Positions 1-10,984 of a DNA stretch of 64,000 nt are shown here, piece after piece. Location: assembly GCF_963576675.1 (NCBI RefSeq), contig NC_088910.1:103630807-103694806 (forward strand). Direction: 5' to 3'. Source of the stretch: Euphorbia lathyris (lineage: Eukaryota > Streptophyta > Magnoliopsida > Malpighiales > Euphorbiaceae). The notes under the pieces were generated by a model. The model was not told the origin of the DNA. It was given only the letters and a program-made list of their open reading frames with translations, and did not search any database. How positions within the stretch are numbered: position 1 is the first letter of the stretch; every line of letters starts with the position of its first letter. Made by a program: the position numbers and the translations under genes.

Positions 1-406
1 ATCAAAGAATACGAAAAGGAGCCTTTATTACCATCCATGAATGGGAATAAATACAATTAAATGGCAATTAATAGCCATTAAAGGGGAATAAAGACTTGAC
101 TGTTTGAATACCTCAACTCTGAGGGTTTCAATGCTAAATACTGGGATTAATGGAGAATTGATAGCAATTAAAGACGAGTAATGACACGACTCTTCACCTG
201 CTTCCCCATTAATGCTGAAGGTTACAAAAACCTATATAAATACCCCAGCTTCTTAGGATCAAAGGTACACTTACTGATTCTCTACTTTTGTGCTTACAGT
301 TTATTCTCAGAAATATTACTGACTTTGGCATCGGAGTGTCCCCGGCCGATCCCAACGGCGCCTCATAGGGAAGTGCTCCGATCAAGGATTTTTCCACAAG
401 TTATCA
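1..406 (+). mobile_element. Tat-like Ty3/gypsy LTR, cut by window edge
   Basis: This is the right part of an LTR; its left end lies outside the window. A TATA box (CTATATAAATA, about 230-240) precedes a stretch ending in the segment around 322-400, which contains TGACTTTGGCATCGGAG. The same block occurs in the LTRs of the complete gypsy element at 19688-29597. The LTR end TTATCA (401-406) matches the end of that element and is followed at the same spacing by the same primer site. Two related AT-rich subrepeats lie upstream of the TATA box (about 62-105 and 160-200). No matching second LTR was found in the window, so the element is incomplete. Confidence 0.75.
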
Positions 407-408
407 AT

Positions 409-425
409 TGGTGCGGTGAAGGTGG
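409..425 (+). other. Primer binding site of the gypsy remnant
   Basis: TGGTGCGGTGA begins two bases after the LTR end, as in the complete gypsy element of this window (minus strand, 29116 downward). The leading TGG pairs with the CCA end of a tRNA. The tRNA identity cannot be fixed by eye. Confidence 0.65.
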
Positions 426-660
426 ATCTCTAACAAACAGAAGATCACAAAATCTTGATTGTATAGAGTTTCACAAAGAACAAAACAATGGAGTCAACAG
501 AATAGAAATCACAATCTCAAACTTTGGCTCAATCAGTACAACAAATCTATCCAAAGATACAGTTCTCCATATATTGGTGGGAAAGAGTTTTCTACATTAA
601 ATCTGGAATTTTATGATGAAAAAGATAAGTTTCCTCCCCTTTCTTATTCCATTTTTAATT
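426..660 (+). pseudogene. Leader and possible gag start of the gypsy remnant
   Basis: This stretch follows the primer site and is where the leader and gag start of a gypsy element are expected. An ATG at about 488 opens a short frame rich in Gln and Ser, broken by a stop after five codons. The similarity to gag is by position and composition only. Nothing recognisable follows after 660. Confidence 0.3.
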
Positions 661-2285
661 AAAGAAAATTGAGATCCCTCACTCTTATAAAGTGCTATGA
701 ATATCATTACATGTTATTATGATAAATCTAATAAACTGTGAAAGATGAAGTCATAGACACAAATCTTTCATTAAATCTTGCATGCTTACTATGCCCTCAT
801 ATTTTTATGCATGACAAGTGTAATATGATATTATCATTGAATTAGTACAAATGCATGTATAAGACCCGTAATCTTGGGATTTACAAAAAAAAATCATCCA
901 TTCAATGTGATTTTGTCATTTGATATTAAAATATCATAAAAGGGCTCATGTAATTACAAATGATTTAGATCTGGTCGGTCTTTTGGATGAACATGCATAT
1001 AACTATTAGAAGAAATTACAAAAAAATCATATTTGGTTTTTCCTTGTACAATTTACCATCTATATATGGCTTTTCTCCTATATAGTACTTTTAATATCAA
1101 AAATTCATATTTTTGAATATTGTTTTGTCAAACAGTTATTTCATTCCCTTTTTTTACAAGGATGTGTCTATTCATATAAAAACTGTTTATTTGACATTGT
1201 TAGAATTTCTGTTACCAATACAAGAGACTTGAAAATATTGAGTCTATTTGTAATTATCCTATAATTGTCCCTAACTATTAAGGCCATTATGGGCTGATGA
1301 ATTACCAAATTTGATAAACAAAACTTTCATGTCCTGAGCTAACTATAAAATAGTGCAAGTGTCGGTTTCGGATCAGAACATTAATTTATGCAAAATTCTT
1401 AGGATATACATGAGAATTCCTTAAAGATTGAAGGAATGTATGTGAAGGTAGGTGAGAGTGAATTTTGAGTAATTTTCCTTACACTCCAAATTGGAGGAGA
1501 ATCATATTTTTCTTCCAAAATTACCCTTTCTCTTTTATTTTATTCGTACAAATGAAATGATATAAGAGTAATTTTATATATAACTATATTATTAAATCAT
1601 CACTTACCTTTCTTTAATTACACCTCATTCAAATGAGGCTTTAATGATCTCTGAATGCCATTAATGTATGGATGCACAATATTAATTGCAAGTAAATAGG
1701 AACTATGTAAGATATCTTACCCAATATAGAATGTCATAACTTTTATGATGTTTAAAATAAATATGCTATCTTGGATATTAATGTGCATTGAAATACAAAA
1801 GGACATTGTTCTTAAACCATTTTCATTATGGTTATTTATTAAGAATTCATTATGATATTTATGTGCAGTAGTAATCTTTATGGTTAGGACCGTTATATGT
1901 GGTATTATTAACACAATCATGAATAAAATTCTATTATGAATTTGTTTGACATATAATATTTACTCGGTTTTATCCTTTGACTAAGTTCATTCTAGAGTCA
2001 GGGACCAACGTAAAGGAATTACTAAATTGATTCCAAGATGAACTAAGAATTCCATAAAGAGACATTGCATCGTACATGATATTTGCCAACAAAGGTCAAT
2101 GCAAATAGTCTTTCACTATGAAGTCAGTTCCATGGATCAAGCCATTAATCCCCAAGGTAAGTGAATATAGCTTTTATGCCTTACCATAATTTTTTTAATA
2201 ATGGACAGGATATGCCCCACTTCTGTAGTTCTTTCAGTACTAACCCACAAGTACAAGGGAATTGCTAATACTGCAATCAGTGCCA
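661..2285. other. AT-rich stretch without recognised gene
   Basis: No coding frame of substance is visible on either strand; the 67-codon minus frame at 1717-1920 has low-complexity AT-driven composition. The stretch separates the LTR/leader piece from internal gypsy pieces, so it may be a later insertion or unrelated DNA brought in by rearrangement. Confidence 0.5.
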
Positions 2286-2815
2286 AACACTGGCATGAAA
2301 AATAAAGCTCAATCCAGAGAAGTGTATATTCAAAGTCACTTCAGAAAAAATCTTTGACTACATCATTAGCCAAAAAGGAGTTAGAGCAAATCCAGATAAA
2401 GTAAAAGCACTACGAGGCAAATGGCGAAAAGAGCGCCTAAATAAAAGCCCTACGAGGAGAAAGGTGAAAAGAGCGCCTAAATGAAAGCCCCACAAAGGGT
2501 GAGAAAGATCCAGAGGTTGAACGGGCAGATCATCGTACTAAGAAGATTGTCAACAAGCATTTCAAGGTACAAAACAATTCCTAGCAGAACCACCCTTGAT
2601 GAGCAAAACAATTTGAAGGGGAGACCTACATTTGTATCTATCTGTCATGGATAAAGCTATGTGCACCGTGGTTATTCAAGAAGAAGAAGGTCAACAGTTC
2701 CCCATCTATTATGTTAGCAAAATGTTGAAGGATGCGGGGACAAGATATTTGAAGCTAGATAAAATGGCTCCCACGATTGTGACAACATCCATCCGCGTTA
2801 AACCATAGCTCCAAG
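2286..2815 (+). pseudogene. Gypsy reverse transcriptase / RNase H fragment
   Basis: Plus-strand translation in shifting frames gives the end of a Ty3/gypsy RT (around 2305-2410, with IKLNPEK and a NPDKVKA motif) and then the RNase H that follows RT (about 2640-2810, with FPIYYVSKMLKDA and LDKMA). The same protein blocks occur in the gypsy element at 23409-26948 on the other strand. About 100 bp between the two blocks contain a small duplication (2413-2505, two similar copies of a segment with CCTACGAGG). Several stops and frameshifts make it non-functional. It lies upstream of gag and protease pieces, the reverse of the normal order. Confidence 0.75.
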
Positions 2816-2829
2816 CATAACCTCAACAT

Positions 2830-3400
2830 GATCGAGATCAAGATCAAGAGCCGGCTTCACCATCATGATTCAACATTGAACACACAAATGATGAGATTGA
2901 AAGGCGAGTGCATGCCGCTCTGGATAGACAAGAGAACAATGCAGAAAGATACGCCATCCAGTTAACAGGAATTCGCCATTCACATCGCGAATCATGGGGT
3001 ACGAGGCGGAAAAAATGATTAAAGCTTCCAACTTTCCACAATATAAAAGAAAAGAATCAATATAAGCGGGACATTACATATCCCGAACCCAAAGGAGGGG
3101 AGCATGTAACCGTTGGAAGAAACGCCAAAGCGTACTACAGGTTGGCCACCACACTAAAGCTTGCTGGGAGCTGACAAACTAGATAGCTTTGTCCAGAATA
3201 ACAAATAACAAGACGACAAGTAGAAGACAGATCCCAAAAAGAAATTCAAAAGTGTCATTAATGTCATAGCAGATGGACCAGTGTATCAGCCACCCGTGGA
3301 AAAAGCAAAAATATTCGTTCTGGATAAAACATCCCTCAATTGCCCCTTTTGCAGAAACATGTCCAGTAATCTCTCCACATACAGATGCGTTGACAATTGA
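2830..3400 (+). pseudogene. Gypsy gag C-terminal fragment
   Basis: Degraded frames match the gag end of the related gypsy element. A region rich in Arg/Asn/Glu at about 2870-2960 is followed by a block with YPEPK (about 3080), a decayed knuckle ending ACWEL (about 3160), and a Lys-rich stretch with INVIADGP (about 3255-3280). Stops and frameshifts interrupt it. It joins directly to the protease frame at 3404. Confidence 0.65.
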
Positions 3401-3403
3401 AGG

Positions 3404-4115
3404 ATGGGAGATGAAATGAAGCGAGTAATGGTAGACACGGGCAGTTCTTGCAATGTCATCACCATAGGTGCATTCGCCAAACTCAAGGTTGATCCGATCC
3501 AAATAGAAACAACCATTGTTGACATCATGGGAGTGACAGGTCACACTATCCGGACCAAGGACCAGGTAACTTTGGAATGCAAGCTGGCGGATGATGATCA
3601 AGCGTGGATTGGTGATCTGGAGTTCTCTATTATGAATGGACAATCAGCTTATAACATCATTCTCGGGCGGCCGTTCATCTCAGAGGTTGCAGCCCTAATT
3701 TCCATCCGTCGTATGGCAATGTACATTCCCACCAGCAAAGGAGGAATAATGATTAGCGGGAACCAAAAGGCGGTTCAAGAGACCTACTCGGCGTCGCTAT
3801 CGATCCGTCCACAATTCAAAGATGACGAGGGTGAGGAAGATGAACTTGTCACTACAGCTTTGGGCGACACAGAAACGCTCCTTATTGCTGATGGAAAGCG
3901 GGTGCGGATCGCCAAAGGATTAAAACCCGAGATCAAGGAGGATGTTACGAAAGTTCTCATTGAGTTTGAAAGCCTATTTGCATAGGAGAATGAGATCCCC
4001 ACAGGAGTAAGCCCAGATGTGATTACTCATAAGTTAAACATCATTGAGGATGCGGTTCTAGTTGCTCAGAAAAGACAGAACCATAGGCCTAAAAATCAGT
4101 ATTTTTACGTATTCT
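3404..4115 (+). pseudogene. Gypsy protease and start of reverse transcriptase
   Basis: A 193-codon frame (3404-3985) begins in a retropepsin-like protease: the active-site motif DTGSSCNVIT is at about residues 11-20 and the flap-side motif NIILGRPF at about 82-89. A linker typical of Tat/gypsy pol follows. A TAG at 3983-3985 ends the frame. The next codons still match RT (ENEIPTGVSPDVITHK) until about 4095, where similarity stops abruptly. It is nearly the same as the minus-strand copy at 26200-26948 and keeps about 14 codons that the latter has lost. The RT core is missing here, so this is a dead fragment. Confidence 0.8.
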
Positions 4116-4199
4116 TATATGTGCATTAAACTGTTATAGTATCCTATATTTTACAATTTATTCTTTCTCGCCATACTTTTTATATTCATTTGCCTAGCT

Positions 4200-4750
4200 T
4201 TTATTCCTGATATACGCCTAGTGGCTGGCGAATGAAAAGTTCCACAGACGGATCAATTACCTCAAAGATAGGACAATTGATCCCCATCACGGGCGGATCC
4301 CCTTTCCACAAAGATAAGAAGCACAGACCCTCAGGAGCTTTCAAATGAGCTCAACTCTCTCCTTAAAGACAGGAACAATATTGGTCACCATCAAAAGCGG
4401 GTTAAAATTATCTCAAACATGAGAAAATTAAACCCTAAACTTTCTCCTCAAAGATAGGAGAACAATAATCTCAGCGGCGGATCGATCTACCTCAAAGATA
4501 GGAAACAATTGATCGTCGTCAGAGACAGAGTTAAAACATTTCTCAGACGAGAGAACTTTACACTCTCAAATACTCTTCCCAAAGAAGAGTCTCAAGACCT
4601 GGCGGCGGATCGATTCACCTCAAAGATAAGAAGCAAATCGATCGCCTAAGGCAGCTTAACTTCCTCACCAGGAATAAAAGCTTCTAACCTTCACAAAGGT
4701 TCACACATTGGGATACGGCTGGCCACCTACCCTAAACAATCGGAGAAATC
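4200..4750 (+). repeat. 3' non-coding region of gypsy remnant with tandem motif
   Basis: The motif CCTCAAAGATAGGA, flanked by GGATC/GATC-type words, recurs about every 80-130 bp (near 4260, 4440, 4490 and 4620), with weaker copies between. The last part (4690-4735), containing GGCTGGCCACCTACC, is the reverse complement of 22860-22905 in the complete gypsy element. The stretch therefore corresponds to that element's region between integrase and the antisense ORF. No ORF is evident. Confidence 0.65.
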
Positions 4751-4829
4751 CTAAACCAGATTCTAAAAAGTTACTTGTTAAAAGATATAATGCATTAGTA
4801 AAAAAGTTCTGGAAAGAAAAGGGTTCATC

Positions 4830-5045
4830 CAAATAATGAAGCCTCGTCTTCATCTCTAAATAATGAAGCCTCATCTTCATCCAACAATGAAGCCTCGTCT
4901 TCATCAAAGTAATGAAGCCTCGTCTTCATCATCAAAGTAATGAAGCCTCGTCTTCATCTCCAAATAATGAAGCCTCGTCTTCATCAAAACAATGAAGCCT
5001 CGTCTTCATCCAAGCAATGAAGCCTCGTCTTCATCCAAGCAATGA
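4830..5045. repeat. Minisatellite of hairpin units
   Basis: Eight full copies and one partial copy of AATGAAGCCTCGTCTTCATC are spaced 23-29 bp apart, separated by variable AAA-rich linkers. Each unit holds a perfect inverted repeat, ATGAAG-CCTCGT-CTTCAT, with a 6-nt loop. Only one unit differs in its core (CCTCAT). Unit lengths vary, so a reading frame is not kept, but the minus strand reads DEDEAS in individual units. The array sits at the end of the gypsy remnant. Confidence 0.85.
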
Positions 5046-5560
5046 GACTCAACCATGAGAAAATTAAATAATTTCTTGAACATAGAAGTACAAATTCTTA
5101 AAAAATACCTAGTATCTCTGAACTTCAAATTTGAACTTTGATAAATTTGATTCTTGCATCATTTTTCTCTGCAGTTCCTATATATATATTACTATCAATT
5201 TCACAATAGAAAACAAAAATGCAATCTAGAAAGGTAATTACCTTTTACATTTATGCCTTGGCAACAAAAGCCATAAAAAAATATCTGAAGAATATATCAA
5301 CTACATGATTAGCAGATTTTTGAATAAATCGATAGTGCTAGTCTTTTCTACCAAAGAAGTAATAAGATAACAAACTCACTTTCTCCCTTCTTAATGAGAT
5401 GGGAGAAATAATTTACAAGGAATAAAAAAAATCCAACATAAAAAGTGGCAAAAAAGTTATAGAGCTTTCAAAACAAACATATATTGAAGGTAATTAATCC
5501 CCTATTAATTATTAAGGACCTAAGTAATTCAAGCTTGCAATCACAAACATTATGATACAA
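5046..5560. other. AT-rich stretch, nothing recognised
   Basis: No coding frame, terminal repeat or known element boundary is visible here. Confidence 0.5.
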
Positions 5561-5569
5561 TTATCAGAA

Positions 5570-5850
5570 AAAAATTGAACTAATAGATTAAGCTAATAGT
5601 TAAGGTTCAACAATAGTTTTTATATTAATCTCTGACACCCCATCACACGAATGCCCATGGGACTTGAACCGTGCACAAAACATGCTTATCTAACCATGTG
5701 ATGAATTTAATCAACAAATGGAGTTGCCAAGGCACCAACCTTTAACCATTTGGTCTAAGAGACTATCATACCATGTGAGAAAACCAATTGAACTAAAAGC
5801 TTAAGGTTCAACAATAGCTTTTATATTAATATCCGACAACAAGTAACAGG
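5570..5850 (-). mobile_element. tRNA-derived SINE-like repeat, partly duplicated
   Basis: On the minus strand GGTTCAAGTCC (plus about 5658-5668) resembles a pol III B box. A stretch resembling an A-box region lies upstream (around 5745-5770, ATGGTATGATAGTC on the minus strand). A block ending in ATTAATATAAAAGCTATTGT (minus strand) occurs twice, at about 5573-5640 and 5783-5850, as imperfect direct repeats. The same terminal block occurs in opposite orientation at 30440-30470. Family boundaries and target duplication are not clear. Confidence 0.5.
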
Positions 5851-6515
5851 GTTGAAAAGAATAAAATTAGAGCTCTAGATATATATATAAAAAGCAATCA
5901 TAATTAAAATACATGATTACCAATCATCCAGTGAAACAACACACTAAATCCTCCATCTCTAAACCATAATGGCTTTCAATGCACCCACTGGGATAGTACT
6001 CAAGAAGGATATATTATATTATATGTACATGGTATTTAGGTTAACTATATCAAAACAACCAGCGTGTGGAAGATAGTAAAATTACAGGTATTGTAAATGA
6101 ATTTTTTGATAGATAAAGTAGTATAAAACTAATAATGTAATTCAATCAGTAACTAATAAGAAATACTTAGACCTTTACTATTGTTACTGAATAAAATAAT
6201 GGTCCCTTAAATTATAAGAACTCAAGAATTGCCCTCTGCTTATTGACAATGAACCACGAACCTCTTCTTCTTCTCCATCTTTCACAGGTTCTCTTTATTT
6301 TCTCAGAAATATTGGGCTATTTGTTTTTTCATTCTCTCACAATAGATATCATGTATGCAGATAGACAAGTGTATAATCATCTATATTAATTAATATACCT
6401 ATACTGGAAAGTCTGCAATTCATATACATTAGTTAACATACCTATACTCGGAAATCTGTAATTTCTTGACATACGTTTTTTCTCTTCATCAGATTAAACT
6501 TTTATTCCTCAGTAA
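5851..6515. other. AT-rich stretch, nothing recognised
   Basis: No convincing frame. If the gene fragment at 6516-6935 is real, its 3' untranslated region would fall here (read on the minus strand), but no support is visible. Confidence 0.4.
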
Positions 6516-6935
6516 TCAACCATCCTCTTTGTCACCATCATTGTGATTATAAGCTTGCTTAAGTAAATTTTCATCAAGAATCCAACGAAAATGGAGTTTG
6601 TAATAGATCGTAGGGAACCCAAAGAGCATCCAAAAGGCAAGATAGACGATATCCTGGAAAAAGAATACATGAATTAAAAGCAATAGACTTGACAATATCC
6701 AGAAAATACTGTGAAATTAAAAAAAAAATTAAACATTATCGAGCAGTAGGGCAAATATTTCTCAGGAATTAAATGAGTAGACCAAATTTATGCCTGATCG
6801 TTTATGTAGAGAGAATCCCTAAAATTTAATTTACAGTATCATATTCCTCAGTTTTTAACATTATCCCAAAAAAAATGAGAAAGAGCCCTAACCTCCAGAT
6901 CTGCTGCCTTCCAGTAGCCAACATGAGATGCTTAA
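6516..6935 (-). pseudogene. Unrecognised two-exon gene fragment
   Basis: On the minus strand a strong acceptor (T-rich tract then CCAG, exon starting at 6653) opens a 45-codon frame to a TGA at 6516-6518. It has a hydrophobic, aromatic start (DIVYLAFWMLFGFPTIYYK) and a charged C-terminus (DKEDG). About 240 bp upstream, a donor-like GAG|GTTAGG at about 6890 ends a stretch that reads ASHVGYWKAADLE in the phase the acceptor needs. A stop lies just before that stretch, so the 5' part is absent or in a further exon. The look is that of a small membrane protein C-terminus. I do not recognise the family. It lies about 850 bp inside a CACTA end, so it may be a captured host fragment. Confidence 0.4.
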
Positions 6936-7185
6936 CATTGTCGGAGCTAATTTCTCCGTTAAAATCACTTGCTGGGCTTGAGAGAAACAAAACGAAGAAG
7001 ATGAAGAAAGGAAAAGAAAACGAAGAAGAGGAACAGACATCGATGGAACAAAAAAAAGGCAGAGAAATCGAGAGAAGAGAAGAGAGAGAGATAGGGTATG
7101 ACGTTGGCATCTCTATTGTGTCAAAATGTAGTAAAAAAATTAAGTTTTTTGATAGAATTATTAAAGTTAGAGGCCAAAATTTAAC

Positions 7186-7211
7186 AAAAAAAAAAAAAAA
7201 AAAAAAAAAAA
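7186..7211 (+). repeat. Poly-A tract, 26 bp
   Basis: An uninterrupted run of A. It may be the tail of a retroposed sequence, but no matching body or target duplication is clear. Confidence 0.8.
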
Positions 7212-7259
7212 GAGGGCAAAAGTTACCTCCAAATTTTCAAAAAAAAAAATTAGCTTAAA

Positions 7260-7783
7260 TTTTCTAATAGCGCCAAAAACAACCCTTCAAATTACAATGA
7301 TGAGATATAAAGACAATAATATTTGTCAAGAAAAGATTTTGTAATATCTAATAGTCATTAAAATAACTATTTACTTATAAGTCTAATGCCTATTGTGACC
7401 AAATACAATTTATTGCCATAATCATCAATATTATGATAAAATAAAAAATGGTTGAATTATGTTATTTTGACAAAACTATTGGTCACATTATAATTTACTT
7501 TAGTGAGACAAAATATTCGTCTCCATATGTTTTTAATTTTACATCAAAATTTCTAACCATATATATAGCTACGAATTATAGTGACAAACTGATTTTGTCT
7601 CAATTCAAACAAATCTAGTGACAAAATTTTGTCAAAATAAGTATTTCAACACAACATTTTGTATCCAGTATGTCTATTGAGACAAATATTTTATTTTGTC
7701 ACAAAAACCACATTTATTATGACAAAGATATTTTTTTATCACAACAGAATTAGTCACAATATCAGATTTTTTTTTTTGTAGTG
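7260..7783. mobile_element. One end of a CACTA (En/Spm-type) DNA transposon
   Basis: The right border reads TTTTTGTAGTG at 7773-7783; its reverse complement CACTACAAAAA is the classic CACTA terminal inverted repeat. The 520 bp inside it are studded with short words of the type TTTTGTCACAA / GTGACAAAAT in both orientations, as in the subterminal repeats of these elements. The opposite terminus was not found in the window, and no transposase frame is visible. Confidence 0.6.
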
Positions 7784-7899
7784 CACGAACACTAGTGCAA
7801 GAGTGATCCTACCCCTCCGCACGAACAAAACTTGTACTAATTCCAAAAGTACAAAATAAAGAACAACAAAAAAAGAGATAAAGTATGGGAAAGAAAACT

Positions 7900-8560
7900 C
7901 CCTTATTCAAGCATGGGTTGCCTTCCAAGAAACGCTACTTTATAGTCGATGAGCTCGACTTAGAATTTCCTCCTAGGTGTATGCTTCCAGTCGCATTAGG
8001 AATTCAAATTCTTAAATAAACGACTCGTACCTGCAAAACGGGTTATTAGTTTCAAACAAATTTAATGAAAACCAAAAACTATATTTAAAGAAATTATTGA
8101 AGAGTTTAGTTTGCTCTCTTTTTGACTATTTTGGTAGTTCAAAAAGAGTGAAATATTCCGAGCTAGAAGGAAACTCAAACTCTTCTAATTTTGGATTTTT
8201 TTCCATGGGTTCACACTCAACCGGCTCATAGATTGGAATTTCCATTTCCTCACAATTGAGACAACCTTCACTATTTGGAGAATTCTCTTGAGAAAGCTCA
8301 ATTAACTCAAGCTTTTCATTTTGACCAACCAGATTGGTATCTCTAATTCCATAGTTGAATCAAAAGGAGACTTCAATCTAGCGATTTGATTTCCCAAATC
8401 CATACAATATGCCTCAGTGTTAGATAATCTCACATGAATATCTTTAAGCATATAGATTACCACATCGAATTGCGAGGTTGATTATTGGTGCGAACATCCG
8501 TCATCCTTGTGGTCGTCCCACAGATGACGATTATAAGGCATCATACCATGGAAAAAATCA
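7900..8560 (-). pseudogene. Degraded gypsy internal fragment
   Basis: The segment at 7915-7990 (GGGTTGCCTTCCAAGAAACG and following) resembles a sequence common in plant Ty3/gypsy internal regions. On the minus strand, 8130-8430 reads as a Glu/Pro-rich frame (with MEIPIYEPVECEPMEKNP), broken by at least one frameshift and stops towards 8500. This fits the end of a gag-type protein, by composition only. No catalytic domain is visible. Confidence 0.35.
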
Positions 8561-8629
8561 TTAGTAACAAAAGGAAAAAATTATTCACAAAAGGAAAGTA
8601 ATATTTACAAATGCCTAGTAGAGCGGTGA

Positions 8630-10498
8630 GTTATGTGTGATGTTATGTGTGTGTGTGTTACGGTTATGATCTTTCTACGTACTTTAACTCTACTAGACAC
8701 TACATAGGGGCAAGTGTACCCCGTCGTATCAAGTAATAAATCTGGTTAAGTCCAGGTATCAAATCCGCGGGATTTATACCTACAAGTATTAAACTACTCG
8801 GTTCTACACGTTATCTAAGCAACGAATACTTTAGCTTTGGGTTTTGGATGACAATTACAACTACTCCTAAGCAACGGTGAAATAGACTTGTGTAGTTCAA
8901 ACTCTAATGGAGTGTTACGGGTGATGATAAGTTATAACATATGGTAAACAATTCAGAACATATTCGATTAATAATTTACTCTTGCAGAGACAACTATCTA
9001 TAGACCGAACAATTTTGTGAGGTTCTTAGGTCGTGATTTCCCTTAAGGCGACTCTAATTCTTAGGATTAGAAACTACTTGTCAGTTTCGTGGCTCGTCAA
9101 TTCTTACGGTTTTCGGATTGTCAACTTCGGTAAGGCAACACCTATGTGAATCCTAATAGATTTAAGAGCTCGTAAGCGACCTACACAATAATCAATTATA
9201 AGTATCAAAGCAAGTAATAGATAATAACACGAATAATTAAACTGAAATTGTAAATCATATATTATAAATGTGGAACGCGTAAATACGGGATACAACCAAG
9301 CCTGGTATATAGAAATAGTACAAGCGAATTAATAAGTAGAAAGGGAAGAAGAATCAGCCCTTATAACTAGCTAACGAAACTCAAAGTCGTCTCTTAGGAC
9401 TTGGAGATGGAACTCTCGAGCTTGGTGGATACGGATGGAACGGCACTTCGACAACGTGACGGAAGGAATACACAAGCTCTCAAGGTGGTAGAGTTTTATT
9501 ACACAAAATCTGAATATTGAATTGAGGGGCAAACACTCCTATTTATATAAAAAAATCAAGCTCGGCTCATAATTGTAATTACATTAAGTAAGAAGACTTT
9601 GAATGTGAAAAGAAGAATTTGAATTTGAAGGAAGACTTTGAATTTGTGTAAATATGGTAAGAAGACTTTGAATTTGATGTAGAATAATGAAGCATATGAG
9701 ACTTCATTATTTGCTTATTTTCTCCTTTGCAAATTTCACACCCGTGAAAGATTTCCCAGGCTTCAATATGTTCCTCAACTTAGATTAATTATTTGAGCCT
9801 GTTACACTTTGAATTTGGAGATGATTATTATTAGTCATTTGTACATCTTTCTCTCTTAGCTTTCCAACGCATTTTGAATGATCTCAATCCAAGTTCGTAT
9901 GAGGGAGATATGATGAAAATATGAAAATGTGTCAAATCTGTCGTTTAGACTCCTCTTTGCGAAAATCAGCATGACACGACGTTTAAAGGCATGACACGGC
10001 GTGTCATAAGGTTGACACATCGTGTCATGTGGTTGTGAAGTTTCTACACATTTCAGAGCAGTTGACACACCGTGTTGACATTTGACACGCCGTGTCACCT
10101 GTCTGTTGACTAGAAAACATACCCAAAAAAGTCTTTATTTGATGTAATTCTTGCCCCCCTTGCTCCCACATGCCGTGTTGACTCTGGAAAGACATTTTCT
10201 CCTTTCACGTGGCGTGTAATTTTACCGCTTTTGCGCTTTTCGTCTGTCTCTTGTATCTTGCATGTGCTTCTTAAGCCTGTAAAATACAACCACTGAAGTT
10301 GAGATTACTTGATTTATTTATTTACTTTATAAATAATGAAACGAGATTCAAAATGATTAAAATGAACTAAAAGTACGCATCTGATTATATCTCGTTGATT
10401 TATTAAAATATGAGAAACATTACATACTAAACTTAATTATTTAGCTCAAGAATAAATCGTAAATTATCCCAAAAGATAGAGATAAAATGTCCCTATCA
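8630..10498 (-). mobile_element. LTR-type non-coding segment of a minus-strand retrotransposon
   Basis: The right border on the minus strand starts TGATAGGGACA (10498 downward), a typical LTR start. A TATA box (TATATAAAT, minus, plus 9541-9549) lies about 950 bp inside. The left part (8690-8900) includes GGGGCAAGTGTACCCCGTCG, a sequence type frequent in plant gypsy LTRs. A (TG)n run occurs at 8645-8660. No second LTR is seen, so the exact end is uncertain. The short minus frames here (9104-9295 and 9856-10098) have no recognisable domain. Confidence 0.45.
9968..10105. repeat. Cluster of GACACG-CGTGTC palindromes
   Basis: At least five imperfect copies of the palindrome GACACGSCGTGTC occur (near 9971, 9990, 10014, 10065 and 10085), with two weaker half-copies at 10170-10215. 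They lie inside the putative LTR, upstream of its TATA box on the minus strand. Confidence 0.7.
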
Positions 10499-10984
10499 GA
10501 GAGGTTCATTGTATTATGAATAAAAAAAATTCAATTCATTTTTTAGGGAGAAATTAACAAAGAAAAGAGAGAAGAGAGAGAGAGAAAAAGAAAAATAAAA
10601 AATTAAATATAGATGGAGAAGATGGTGTATTTGATTTTTATTTTTTTATTTTGGAGTTTGTTTGTGATAATTAGATAATAAGGGGCTTAATTTATAAAAT
10701 TAATAAATATAAGGATCAAATTAAATCTTTTCTGATCAAATTAAATCTTTTCTCTTTAACTTTTAACACCGTTAGTCAATTTGGTATGCGTTTGCTAATG
10801 GAATGGACCTCAATGTACCATTTTATAAATTTTTAAACCACAAGGCTGCAATCGAAAACAGGTGTAACCACAAAGTTTATTTTTGTACTTTTCCCTAAAA
10901 ATAATCTACATAACTAAATAAAAGTTACAATTAATTAACAAAAACTGTATTCTTTTCGTAATTATATTATAAAAATTAAAATAA
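10499..10984. other. AT-rich stretch with purine-rich run, no gene
   Basis: A GA-rich run lies at about 10559-10590. A short block at 10745-10800 (TTAACACCGTTAGTCAATTTGG) recurs inverted near 19265-19335. No coding frame is seen. Confidence 0.5.

Noticed and set aside
4830..5045. CRISPR-like array
   Set aside because: Units are repeated with almost no unique spacer, and this is plant nuclear DNA; it is a minisatellite.
6875..7258. 127-codon plus-strand frame rich in Lys/Glu
   Set aside because: Composition comes from A-rich DNA and the frame runs through a poly-A tract; the opposite strand gives better splice signals.
9968..10105. CRISPR-like palindromic repeats
   Set aside because: Spacing is irregular, copies are imperfect, and the region lies in an LTR.
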